Origin: Ulva prolifera
Taxonomy: Eukaryota; Chlorophyta; Ulvophyceae; Ulvales; Ulvaceae
Length of the DNA stretch: 64,000 bases
Assembly (NCBI GenBank): GCA_023078555.1
Contig: CM041201.1
Span: 5,463,172 to 5,527,171, forward strand
Reading direction: 5' to 3'
Position 1 is the stretch's first letter. Each line of letters begins with the position of its first letter. The notes under the pieces are model-generated. The model searched no databases. It had not been told where the DNA came from and saw nothing but the letters and a program-made list of their open reading frames with translations. Below, piece after piece: positions 39,338-48,769 of this stretch. The position numbers and the translations under genes are program-made.

Positions 39338-40312
39338 GCATGAAGTTGTCACGCTTGCCACGCTCTTTTCGACCATGATGTAACACTCGTTTACTCAATG
39401 TGGCAAATGCCTCAGACATTTAGTGTTCCATTTAGGATCTGCTGATGCTCTTCGAGTCAAGGATGTGACAGATGCATGGGCGTCGCTCATCGCTGTGGTG
39501 CCTATGATGACGTTTAAGCAGAGCGTGTAGTGTTATCAAAACACAGAAAGGCAGAGTCACACCAGAAGACACGAAATATGCAAAACGTCTGCTCCTTGTG
39601 TTCTGTTCAGCGCCGTAATACCTGGACCTCTGCACCTGCCGATTGGTCTCGCGCCAAGAGTACCGCATTGGCTACAGGCTGCCTTAGAATATTCTGTCTC
39701 GGTAGAGAGCGTTGTTGTCGCTTACATGAGTCACACGTGTTTCTATGCAAACACATCTGTGCTAATGTGTGACTACCGATTGGTAAACTCTCCATACAAG
39801 ATTTATATGAATCATACTGCTTATTTGCTCCCACTGTTATAAACTGTTCGAGGATCCAATGGCTTCGGCGATCTGTAAAGTTCATTCATCATGCGGAAAA
39901 TGGTAGATCATGAACATGGTGTTAGTCGCGCACTTGATCGTGCCAACACAATTTGAAACGAGTCAAACGTCGGCATACCAACAATTAGAAATACCATGTA
40001 ATGTAATGCTATTCTCGGCAATCGCGCACTAACAAGTCATGTTCAACACGTTCAACACATGTGGATTGTGTACATGTCAGTTGGAGGCGTTCAGACATCT
40101 GCTTCCCGAAGCCGCGACGCCGCAGCCACGATCTGCACACAAACGAAACAATTAAATCAAACTCCCGTCGGCAATTTGTATTCCGGCATACATTTGATAC
40201 TCCCACACGCACAGTCAGCCTGGCGGCTAACCATCCATTTGTAGTCACAACGGAAAGAGGCCGGGCAACGCGTTGCAACGGGCCGTTCCTAGGAATCCGT
40301 ACGCAATATCTC
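39338..40312. other. Interval with no assigned gene
   Basis: It lies downstream of TAF9. Short frames only on both strands. No feature could be supported. Confidence 0.4.
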
Positions 40313-40948
40313 TCACTCATGCATGGCACTAGGCCGGGTACGAGCACGCACCACAGCCCTGCCGGTGATGCCAGCCAAAGATCGAAGCCCCATACGAAGC
40401 ACAAGAGCATTCCCCTTGCACAACGCCACACTCAACCGGCGCAGAGCATTCGTCACAAACAAAGCACGCTTCACCGTACCACACCGAGACGCGAACGTCG
40501 CCAGCTGATTCAAGTGATCCATAGCTGGCTGTCCCAAGCGACCATGCGTCTCATGCGACAACGTCACAAAGCTATATGTATCAGGGTCGTGCAAGCGATA
40601 AGCATTGCGTTTCTGCACGTCCCGCAATAGGTATCAGCACAGGGGGTTCACAACCGACACATCCCCTATGCACAAAGCGTCACCTGGCGGCATAAACATG
40701 ATGTCCCCCAGTTTCTCCTGGGCCACCGCCCTGGGCACCCACTCCAGCGCCGTCGCCTGCGCGGCAGCGGCCTGCTCCCCAGGCCCCGCCGCATCCTGGC
40801 CACTCGGTGCCGCTGCCGCCGCCAGCGCCGCCGCCTGCGCTGCGTCCGGCGCATGGCGCCCCATCTCGGCGCTGTGTCCGGCATTGGCATCGGCGACCAT
40901 ATTCATGCATGCATGGATTGATGAGCACAAACATGTCCAGTACAGCAC
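40313..40948 (-). pseudogene. Decayed retroelement-type C-terminal fragment
   Basis: Two minus-strand pieces in different frames read consecutively. The first (40948-40634) is Ala-rich and ends LGDIMFMPPGDALCIGDVSVVNP. The second (40627-40313) continues AYRLHDPDTYSFVTLSHETHGRLGQPAMDHLNQLA and ALRRLSVALCKGNALVLR. This order is typical of the C-terminal region of retroelement polyproteins that are common as fragments in green algal genomes. The stop and frame change between the pieces and the lack of any upstream polymerase show it is a dead fragment. The exact superfamily is not certain. Confidence 0.5.
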
Positions 40949-42007
40949 GACACTATAGCGCGCTAGGCCGACTCCGGCTCCCTGCGCTTGTCGACGCTGT
41001 TTAGCACTTCGGCGCTGCCAGCCTTAACAAGGGATGTTGCATCCACGATGTTGCACCCACGACACCCCTTTTTAGCGAGGGGTGTCGTGGGTGCAATCCA
41101 ATTGTTGGGATCCGGCCTCTTGTTTCAGAGTCAAAATCGGGGTATTCCAAGTCCTCCATACACTACGAATATGCCTTGCATTCTCCGCTTTCACGCAACA
41201 CCAATCTCTGCTGCCGGTCTTGCCCCTTGAAGCTGCCGTCGGCGACGCAAGGCCCATCGAATCCTAGTCATCCTCCACATCGAGGTACTTTCCAGCACCA
41301 TGAAGCTCTCCCCCTCTCTCAAAAATTGTGCGGGTTGATGGGCAAGGCTGCTGTGCGCATCATTGGCGAGTTGGGGGTGGTGACGCGCTTATAGTCATGC
41401 GGAGGTGCATGCTAATGTAGGGCTGGTCATCTTGCGTGAGCGGGAACCGCACTATACTTCGCGGCATAAGATCCCGGTCCTTTCGGATGGGGTGTGTGCA
41501 TATGTGTGGTGCTGTTGCAGTGTTGTTGGGTGTGTGACAACTGATTCAAAAGACATTTATGTTGTTTGTTTGTCTAAGCCTCGTCAGTCCATTTCGAAAT
41601 TTTGGCACATCCGCCTTGGATCTTCAACGAACTGAACTGCAAAAATTGCTTTTGTCAAATAGTTCACATCGGAAGTTTGCAAAGGATGTGGGACGCGGAT
41701 ACATCTGGAAGCATCTCCACATCATCCCCAGGTGTGTGGGTGGTGTGCGTCTGGGGAACGGACTATTTGTATACGAATTCGCCGTCGCTTATGCCAGTGT
41801 CAAGAATACATGAAAGCAACTACACATGAACAAACCTGATTTCAGAACATCTTACAAACCCTACAGGGCCTAGGTTTAACACGCAACGGTCATGTCTCAG
41901 TTGCTCACATACGCCACTTACTGCACGTCATGCGAGCGGTATACACTAGTGTGTACCCCGCGCAATCATGCTGGAGTGAGTGTATGAGATCCCTTATCAA
42001 TCATGCA
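40949..42007. other. Interval with no gene; contains a perfect hairpin
   Basis: This is the flank between the decayed fragment and the first Copia element. It has short frames without recognisable domains and the palindrome at 41051-41096. Confidence 0.4.
41051..41096. repeat. Perfect 19-bp inverted repeat with 8-nt loop
   Basis: The left arm at 41051-41069 reads TTGCACCCACGACACCCCT. The right arm at 41078-41096 is its exact reverse complement, and the loop is TTTTAGCG. The left arm also continues a local duplication, since GATGTTGCA(C/T)CCACGA occurs twice around 41033-41062. Confidence 0.92.
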
Positions 42008-42012
42008 TGCAC

Positions 42013-42039
42013 TGTTAGAAAGTCACTCTATCTGTCAGG
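42013..42039 (-). repeat. Inverted LTR (U5) terminus at the left end of the Copia copy
   Basis: The sequence starting TGTTAGAAAGTCACTCTATC is the reverse complement of about 47389-47415, the end of the 3' LTR. The match stops at 42039, where gag-coding sequence begins. Confidence 0.9.
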
Positions 42040-45000
42040 CCTGGGCCTACCTTACTGCCAAGTATAGGCCCAGCACCGAAGCCGAGATCCACAGGTTGTG
42101 GAGCCGGTTTAATTCTTTGTCACAGAACAATAGAGATGTCGCGTCTTATTGTGGTGATGTTATGAGTGTGTACACTCAACTGGAGGCACTAGGTGCCGAT
42201 GTGGGCCAGCGATGGCTCAGACTCAAACTGTTAGAGGTGGGGGAGGAGTTCAATGCCGTGCGCGGCGAAGTTCTTCACTCCTCCCCTCATGTCATAATTT
42301 CACGTTTGACCGAACATGCCGATTTGCTGAAGCAACAGCGGCAGCTGCAGGCTAGGTCTGGGGCGCCCGCGGGCAAACCAGGCCAAGGCTGGCGAAAGCA
42401 ACCCCGTGGTGATGGTCCTGTGGTCGCCGCTCTTGGGGCTGGCCAGGCTCCTCGCGAGGAGACCAGGACCTGTTTCTTCTGCAAGAAGAAGGGACATTTG
42501 CGTGCGAACTGCCCCCAACGCAAGCAGGCTGCGGCCAAAGATGTGTGTGCGGTTGAGATGCCTGAGCAATATCCAATGCCTGACGCGTCTCTGCCATGGA
42601 ACATTATTGTAGATAGTGGGTCGGACATGCACATAGTAGGGAATCGTGAAATGTTCACTGAGTACGGTCCGTGTCAGAAAGTTGCCAATCTCGCGGGACC
42701 TGGGCAGCTTTCTATCATGGGCAGGGGAACCATTTTGGTGAACCTGGGTACTTACGTGGATAAGCATGGTCAAAACCATCCGTTAGATGTCGAGATCCCT
42801 GGTGTATACTATGCTCCTGAATGTCCGTACAACCTGCTTAGTACAATGTGTCTTAGACACGAACAAATGTTCCTAGACACGCGTAGAAATGTGTTGTATG
42901 TCCCGGGTCTTGGTGACATGGCCACCGACGTAGAGGATGACGTCAAATGTCAGGAACTAGATGTTGATGGTCACCCTGTGTTTGCGTTCAAAATGGCTGT
43001 GGAAACTAAGCCCATTCTCGTCGGTGGGCCTGTCAATAGGGGGGTGGTCTGGTCTAACCAGAGCAGTCCGACCTGCATGGTCGCGGACCAGCAACAATGG
43101 CATCATGTGGCAGTCGCGGCTGTTGATCTTGCGCGCCCCAATGCTGGGGGAGCCGAGGTCCCACATGATGCGTATTTGCTGAACCCTGCTTTTATAGCAC
43201 ATTTGTCTTTTCACCAGTCGAACTGGGTGCTCAAGCGTATGCAGTCGAACGCTGAGTTTTATGGTGGTTTGAATTTGAGTGTCGATTCCGAACCTTTCGG
43301 AAATAGATGTCATGGCTGCAGAATTGGCAAAGTACCTGCGGGTAAATTCTCTGCCAATGACCGTGAGCTCATGGGCCAGGCGAAATACCCTGGCGAGCAA
43401 CTGCATGCCGATCTAGCTGGTCCTGTCACTCCAGTAGGAATTGGGGGTGTGAAATATGTCTTGTTTGTGATGTGTGCTTTTACTCGTTATACTTTCGTGG
43501 TCGGTCTGCGCAAAAAGAGTGAGGCTGCGGCCATGATCTCTTATATCATAGAGCGCATTAGGGTAAATGTGGTGAAGCCAGGTGAACCGGGTGTGCGCAT
43601 CCTTCACACAGACAAAGGGGGAGAGTTTATGGTCGAGGCCTTAAAGCTCTACCTCCAACGTCGCGGCATCACTCACCGCACTACCCCCACAGCTGATCAT
43701 CGCTGTAATGGCATGATCGAGCGGAGGATAGGAGTCGCCTTTGAGGCACTCCGTGCTGTGCTGCTTGCGAGTGGCCTCCCTCTGTTCCTGTGGATTGAAT
43801 GCCTTGCCAGTGTTGTCCATGGTCACAATCTGACGCCGTGTTCGGCGCTGTACCATGACAAGCTGGCACGTATCCTGAAATCCCAGAAAGCTCAGATGGC
43901 CATAAACGCTGCGGCGGACGTGGCTGAGGCTGAAAAGGGTCAAGGAAAGCGCATGAAAAAGGCCGAGCGCGACAAGTTGAAAGAGGAGGAGCAACGCAAG
44001 TATAAATTGCTTGCAAGTACTGAGTTAGATGAGTTTCTAGTGCGGTCGTGTGATAAGGATATAATTCCTTATATGTCTTTTTTCAGGGACACCTCCGTTG
44101 AGGTGTTCCAGGATTTGCTGCAGCAGCAGCGTCCATGGGGGGTTGAGGTGTATGCATATCCCAGGGATGACAAGCTGCGGAAGTTGTCCCCTAGGGGTGT
44201 GTTAGCACATTGGGTCGGGGCTGGGCTGGGCCCCAGCATGCAGCGTGTGTACGCCCAGGATGTTCCTGGGGGTAGGGTGTTTGTTGTGCGCCAGATCATG
44301 TGCACTGCGGATCAGATGATCCGCCACGTACGTAAGTACGATGCGTCCGCCGTCGTGGACAAAAGAGAGCCTGCGGAGTTTGCGAACTCCTACACGGTTG
44401 TCTTTGAGGGGGATAACGAGGGTGAACGTGTGACAGACAGCGATGTTCCTAATTTCCTGTCTGACCACACATATGATGGGGGAGTGCTGCGCCGTCTGCG
44501 TGACCAGCTCCACACCCCCCCTGGGCACGGTAGGGTTCCTGTCATGGACATGACGTTCCGACAAGACAACCCGGAGCCAAACCCCACGGCATATTCACCT
44601 CGGCTTGGGTATGGCGACTCTGCGGAGATAATTCGGCGTGACCCTGCTCGGGACACACCGGAAATAGCCAGAGCAGCTCTGCATCGCACGCGTGCGATGT
44701 CCAGGGCTGCAGCCCATCCTGACGTCATCCCCCCTCCCCGTGCACGTGGTGAACTGCGTCATTTGGAGGCTGGTCCCTCGCGCACAACTCGTTATGTGCC
44801 CACACGTGCTGCTGCATTGCACGACCCAGGTGTAGACGTTGCGTTCCCCGTTCCTGTGTCTGTCAGTGCGTCTGATGACGACATGGAGGAGGATGACGAC
44901 AGTCCTGGCATCTATGATGACGACGATGAACAGCGCATGGACTACACCGTCTCAGATGATGAAAGAGCTGCGGCTCATCAGAATCTGGAGGCTCAGCGGG

Positions 45001-47051
45001 TCCGCTCAGGGAGTAATTCGGCTGCGGCCTCGGCATCTGGCGCGGGGGCAGTTGCTCCGCCCCTGCGAGGAGCAGAGGCGCCGAGGCCTTTCTGGGAGGA
45101 CGAGCCAGATGAGGTGGAGACCGGGTCCGAATTAGGGGGAGAGGGCCCGGACCCCTCAGCCGCTGTCGGGGTTGATTTGCCTGACGAGGTGAGGGCCATT
45201 CCAGCCGCCTTGCCCCGCATAAAAATCAATCCCCTTGTACGCAGACGCCTTGTTCCATTGGCTGCGGATGTAGCAGCTGTGCATATGAATGAGCCTGCGG
45301 GCTCTAATGCTAGTAGTGAAACAGTTGTTGCTGCTATTGAAGTTTCAGCTCGCAGCCAGGACACATCAGCCGCGGCTGACTGTGGAGTGTCCTGTGCAGG
45401 CCTGAAGCCTCAGCATGTGGAGTCTGGTGAGCAGCAGAGTGTTCAGCGTCGTGGGTCGCGCCGAGCAGCTGCCGCCAGGAAGCAGAAGGCCTCCTCCGAC
45501 CCTGATATGCCTTCTATGAAGGAAGGACTTGCGGGTCCGGACAGGGATGCATGGCTGCGCGCCATGCAGGAGGAGGTAGATGCACTGGGTGAGCACGGAA
45601 CCTTCGGGTTGTGCTATCTGCCTGCGGGCAAACGGGCTATCTCGGGCAAATGGGTGCTCAAGATCAAGCGTGGGCCCGCGGGGGAGATTCAGCGCTACAA
45701 GGCACGCTATGTAGCGCGGGGTTTTTCTCAGGTAGAGGGTGTAGACTTTTTTGAGACTTGGTCACCTGTTGGGAGCTATGCGACACTTCGTGTGTTGCTG
45801 TCAGTTGCTGCTCAGGCAGATTTAGAAATTAGACACATAGATATACAGTGTGCTTTTCTGAATGGTGAGCTGGAGGAGGAAGTGTTCGTTGAACAGCCCC
45901 CGTACTTCACTGACGGGACAGCACGTGTATGGAGATTGCATAAAACCCTGTATGGCCTGAAGCAAGCTGCTCGCGAGTGGCATAAAGCTTTAATAAAGGT
46001 CTTAGCAGAGATGGGATTTGTGTGCGCACAAAGTGATCCCGGACTGTATGTTAGAACATCTGGTCTATGTTTTATTTTTCTGTGGGTCGACGACTTGTTC
46101 ATATTCAGCGGCACTGCGGGGCTGCAAGAACTTGTCGACATAATTCTCACAAAATTTGAAGGCAGAGACCTGGGTGAACTAGCATGGGCACTTGGCACTG
46201 AGATCATGCGTGATCGTAAGGCCAAGACAATCACCATGACACAGCGAAACAAAATCCAGAGCCTGCTTGAAAAGTATAGTATGTCTGATTGTCGAAAGTC
46301 TCCCACTCCGTTAGTGCCGCGGCAACAACTGAGGAGTGTGAAAGAGCACCCGGACCTGGAGAAAGCCAGTGCTGCTGAGCATTCCAGGTTCATGAGTGCT
46401 GTAGGAAGCATCCAGTACATTGCAGGAGTGACACGACCTGACCTCAGCTACGTGGCACATGCCCTGGCCCGGCACATGTCCAGTAGTCTGAAGGAACATT
46501 GGTTGGCTGTGCAACACGTTCTGAGATACCTGCAGTCCACAAAGAATTTAGGAATACAATTTGTAGGCTCTGTGGGGCATGGGTGCCTGTTAGAAGCTTT
46601 TTCTGATGCAGATTTTGCGAACTCTGCTGATTTGAAGAGTGTATCTGGTATGGTTCTTCGAGTGTATGGGAACTGTGTTCTCTGGCGCTCGAAGAAACAG
46701 AGTATAGTGGCAGGGGATACAACAGAGGCTGAGCTCATTGCGATGAGTGCAACAGCCAACGAGCTGATGTGGGTGAAGCAGTTGCTTCTCGACCTAAAGC
46801 TCGTCCCGTATAAGCCAACTCTGTGGGGTGATAATAAAAGTGCCAATATCTTGGCAGTAAATGCTGTGTCCTCTGACAGATCCAAGCACATTCGTGTGCG
46901 GCACTTGCGAGTGCGGGAATATGTCCAGATGGATGAACTTGAGGTAGCATGGGTGGGCACTGTGGATCAGTTAGCGGATGTGTTTACTAAAGTGCTGCCC
47001 GGACCTGCTTTAATAGAAGTTCGTAATAAACTCCAGCTAGTGGAGACTTAG
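42039..47051 (+). CDS. Copia Gag-Pol polyprotein, N-terminally truncated, about 1670 aa
   Basis: The frame is open to the stop at 47051 but begins inside gag. Compared with the full copy at 48770-54328 it lacks about 175 N-terminal residues. Domains in order are: gag helices; a CCHC knuckle (CFFCKKKGHLRANC) near 42474; an aspartic protease with DSGSDMH; an integrase with an HHCC zinc region and the DDE core (LHADLAGP, LHTDKGGEF, GMIERRIGVAFE); a reverse transcriptase with FLWVDDLFIF; and an RNase H with SDADFANSAD and WGDNKSA. This domain order defines the Copia superfamily. No stop interrupts it, but without its 5' LTR, primer site and gag start the copy cannot be expressed normally. Confidence 0.9.
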   Translation, partial: AWAYLTAKYRPSTEAEIHRLWSRFNSLSQNNRDVASYCGDVMSVYTQLEALGADVGQRWLRLKLLEVGEEFNAVRGEVLHSSPHVIISRLTEHADLLKQQRQLQARSGAPAGKPGQGWRKQPRGDGPVVAALGAGQAPREETRTCFFCKKKGHLRANCPQRKQAAAKDVCAVEMPEQYPMPDASLPWNIIVDSGSDMHIVGNREMFTEYGPCQKVANLAGPGQLSIMGRGTILVNLGTYVDKHGQNHPLDVEIPGVYYAPECPYNLLSTMCLRHEQMFLDTRRNVLYVPGLGDMATDVEDDVKCQELDVDGHPVFAFKMAVETKPILVGGPVNRGVVWSNQSSPTCMVADQQQWHHVAVAAVDLARPNAGGAEVPHDAYLLNPAFIAHLSFHQSNWVLKRMQSNAEFYGGLNLSVDSEPFGNRCHGCRIGKVPAGKFSANDRELMGQAKYPGEQLHADLAGPVTPVGIGGVKYVLFVMCAFTRYTFVVGLRKKSEAAAMISYIIERIRVNVVKPGEPGVRILHTDKGGEFMVEALKLYLQRRGITHRTTPTADHRCNGMIERRIGVAFEALRAVLLASGLPLFLWIECLASVVHGHNLTPCSALYHDKLARILKSQKAQMAINAAADVAEAEKGQGKRMKKAERDKLKEEEQRKYKLLASTELDEFLVRSCDKDIIPYMSFFRDTSVEVFQDLLQQQRPWGVEVYAYPRDDKLRKLSPRGVLAHWVGAGLGPSMQRVYAQDVPGGRVFVVRQIMCTADQMIRHVRKYDASAVVDKREPAEFANSYTVVFEGDNEGERVTDSDVPNFLSDHTYDGGVLRRLRDQLHTPPGHGRVPVMDMTFRQDNPEPNPTAYSPRLGYGDSAEIIRRDPARDTPEIARAALHRTRAMSRAAAHPDVIPPPRARGELRHLEAGPSRTTRYVPTRAAALHDPGVDVAFPVPVSVSASDDDMEEDDDSPGIYDDDDEQRMDYTVSDDERAAAHQNLEAQRVRSGSNSAAASASGAGAVAPPLRGAEAPRPFWEDEPDEVETGSELGGEGPDPSAAVGVDLPDEVRAIPAALPRIKINPLVRRRLVPLAADVAAVHMNEPAGSNASSETVVAAIEVSARSQDTSAAADCGVSCAGLKPQHVESGEQQSVQRRGSRRAAAARKQKASSDPDMPSMKEGLAGPDRDAWLRAMQEEVDALGEHGTFGLCYLPAGKRAISGKWVLKIKRGPAGEIQRYKARYVARGFSQVEGVDFFETWSPVGSYATLRVLLSVAAQADLEIRHIDIQCAFLNGELEEEVFVEQPPYFTDGTARVWRLHKTLYGLKQAAREWHKALIKVLAEMGFVCAQSDPGLYVRTSGLCFIFLWVDDLFIFSGTAGLQELVDIILTKFEGRDLGELAWALGTEIMRDRKAKTITMTQRNKIQSLLEKYSMSDCRKSPTPLVPRQQLRSVKEHPDLEKASAAEHSRFMSAVGSIQYIAGVTRPDLSYVAHALARHMSSSLKEHWLAVQHVLRYLQSTKNLGIQFVGSVGHGCLLEAFSDADFANSADLKSVSGMVLRVYGNCVLWRSKKQSIVAGDTTEAELIAMSATANELMWVKQLLLDLKLVPYKPTLWGDNKSANILAVNAVSSDRSKHIRVRHLRVREYVQMDELEVAWVGTVDQLADVFTKVLPGPALIEVRNKLQLVET

Positions 47052-47068
47052 CAGGGTTTATGGGGGAG

Positions 47069-47415
47069 TGTCACAATGCATGAGCCTGCGGGCAGCAGCG
47101 TGGTGACAGGTGCATCCATGCACGATCTGCGGATCACGTGCAGGGGTAAGCCGCCAGCCAGGATCGTATCGAGGTATCGAGAGAGATCCTGCGAGGGTTT
47201 CCCGGCGTGACCCTCGAGTGTTTGTAGTGTGCATATATTGCAGTGCACACTAAGAGCTGTAACCATTCTCTTTACTGTTTCACGGTACTAGCTGTACCCT
47301 GTCTCCTCCCGCATTCCTTGGTTCTACCTCTGTGCGCAGCAGGTATGGAATGCTGACTACTTGACCTGACCTAAGACTGCGTGTCTGACCTGACAGATAG
47401 AGTGACTTTCTAACA
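47069..47415 (+). repeat. 3' LTR of the first Copia copy, 347 bp
   Basis: It begins TGTCACAATGCATG right after the purine tract and ends CTTTCTAACA, with TG...CA ends. It is clearly related to the LTRs at 47824, 48407 and 54635 but differs at many positions, so it belongs to an older or separate subfamily. Confidence 0.9.
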
Positions 47416-47466
47416 TGCACAATAGTCTACATCCAAGATATGCGTAAGCAAATCCTTGTGTAGAAC

Positions 47467-47595
47467 ACATTGTTACTGCACTGCGCCGGCATTGTGACGG
47501 CTTGTTCACGAGAAGATGTGCTAGAAACGTAAGCATGAACCTGCTGTCAGCGGGGTCTACACGGTCTGACGTTCAGACCTGCCCTCATACTGCCC
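47467..47595. repeat. Split direct repeat A1 (left terminus of DIRS element)
   Basis: These 129 bp begin ACATTGTTACTGCACTGCGC and end CATACTGCCC. They read the same as A2 at 55142-55270. Confidence 0.92.
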
Positions 47596-48313
47596 GGGCG
47601 GCGGGCGGGAAGGGCCAGTATGACGCCGGCGGCGCCGCAGCTGTGAACAAGCTCGCCAATTGAAACCGCTCATGTAAATCACAAACCCAGCAGTACAAAC
47701 TACTGCCTTCTGCTTGCATGCCTGCTGCAGCCGGTGTGCACCGCTCTTGGTCGTAATTGCCGTGCTGTGGAGCTTCCAGGCCGCGCCTTCGAATGGATCC
47801 GGCTGCGCAGCTCATCCTGCCACTGTCACAATGCATGAGCCTGCGGGCAGCAGTGTGGTGACAGGTGCACCCATGCACGGACGATCCGCGGATCCAGTGC
47901 AGGGGTAAGCCGCCAGCCGAGATTGTCTCGATGTAGTGAGAGAGATCCCGTGAGGGTTTCCCGCCGTAACCTTGTGTGTTCAGTGTGCATATAAGCATGT
48001 GCACACTGAGATCTGTAACCTTTCTCTTTACTGTTTCACGGTATTAGCACTCTCCTTTCAGCATCTCTCGGTTCTACCTCTGTGCGCAGCAGGTACGAGA
48101 TGCTGGCTGTCCTGATCTGACTTGAACGAGGACTGCGCGTCCGCCCTGCACAATTAATAGCTTTTCTGACAGCCACCCCCACCTACCTGGTGGACCTGGA
48201 AAGCTCCAGTGACGACGAGGCTATCCTTCCTGCTGTCCCTGCAACCACAGCTCCGGCCCCCTCCGTTTCGGCTGCTCCAACCAGCGTTAGTGATCGCCAG
48301 GGCGGTGGGCGGG
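47596..48313 (+). other. Short internal segment between A1 and B1, with solo LTR inside
   Basis: After removing the solo LTR and one copy of its target duplication, about 365 bp remain. The right part can be read on the plus strand as a small acidic/proline-rich peptide (VDLESSSDDEA, then PATTAPAPSVSA) that runs into B1. It may be a remnant of a gag-like frame or a non-coding spacer. Confidence 0.5.
47824..48171 (+). repeat. Solo Copia LTR, 348 bp, with 5-bp target duplication
   Basis: It starts TGTCACAATGCATGAGCCTG and ends CTTTTCTGACA. It is flanked by GCCAC on both sides (47819-47823 and 48172-48176). No internal Copia sequence is attached, so it arose by LTR-LTR recombination of a full insertion. 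It is close to the LTRs of the young element at 48407-54980 but on the opposite strand and not identical. Confidence 0.93.
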
Positions 48314-48406
48314 TGCGATCCTATTTGAACGGTTGACAGCCGTCAACTCTTGTATCAATGAGAATACAGCGTGCCTGTACAGCAAGTCAGCCCAGCATTG
48401 TGCAGG
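48314..48406. repeat. Left part of split direct repeat B1
   Basis: It begins TGCGATCCTATTTGAACGG and matches the first 93 bp of B2 at 60568. The repeat is cut by the young Copia element and resumes at 54986. Confidence 0.92.
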
Positions 48407-48752
48407 TGTCAGAAAAGCTATCTATGTACAGGGGCGGACGCGCAGTCCTCATTCAGATCAGGTCAGGACAGCCAACATCTCATACCTGCTGCGCACAGAG
48501 GTAGAACCGAGAGATGTTGAGAGGAGAGTGCTAATACCGTGAAACAGTAAAGAGAATGGTTACAGATCTCAGTGTGCACATGCTTATATGCACACTGAAC
48601 ACTCAAGGTTACGGCGGGAAACCCTCGCACGATCTCTCTCACTACATCGAGACAATCCTAACTGGCGGCTTACCCCTACACTGGATCCGCGGATCGTCCG
48701 TGCATGGGTGCACCTGTCACCACTGCTGCCCGCAGGCTCATGCATTGTGACA
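48407..48752 (-). repeat. 3' LTR of the young Copia element
   Basis: On the minus strand it runs TGTCACAATGCATG to TTTTCTGACA. It reads identical to the LTR at 54635-54980. Confidence 0.95.
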
Positions 48753-48764
48753 CTCCCCCATAAA
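48753..48764 (-). other. Polypurine tract of the young Copia element
   Basis: On the minus strand TTTATGGGGGAG lies directly before the 3' LTR. It would prime plus-strand DNA synthesis. The same tract precedes the LTR of the first Copia copy. Confidence 0.8.
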
Positions 48765-48769
48765 CCCTG

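Larger units (their letters stand above)
42013..47415 (+). mobile_element. Aberrant Ty1/Copia copy with one LTR and an inverted LTR end
   Basis: The element is flanked by a 5-bp target duplication TGCAC (42008-42012 and 47416-47420), so it arrived by integrase. Its right end is a complete 3' LTR preceded by a purine tract (TATGGGGGAG). Its left end is not a 5' LTR. It is 27 bp that are the exact reverse complement of the LTR's terminal sequence, joined directly to the middle of gag. Both termini are therefore U5 ends. Confidence 0.88.
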
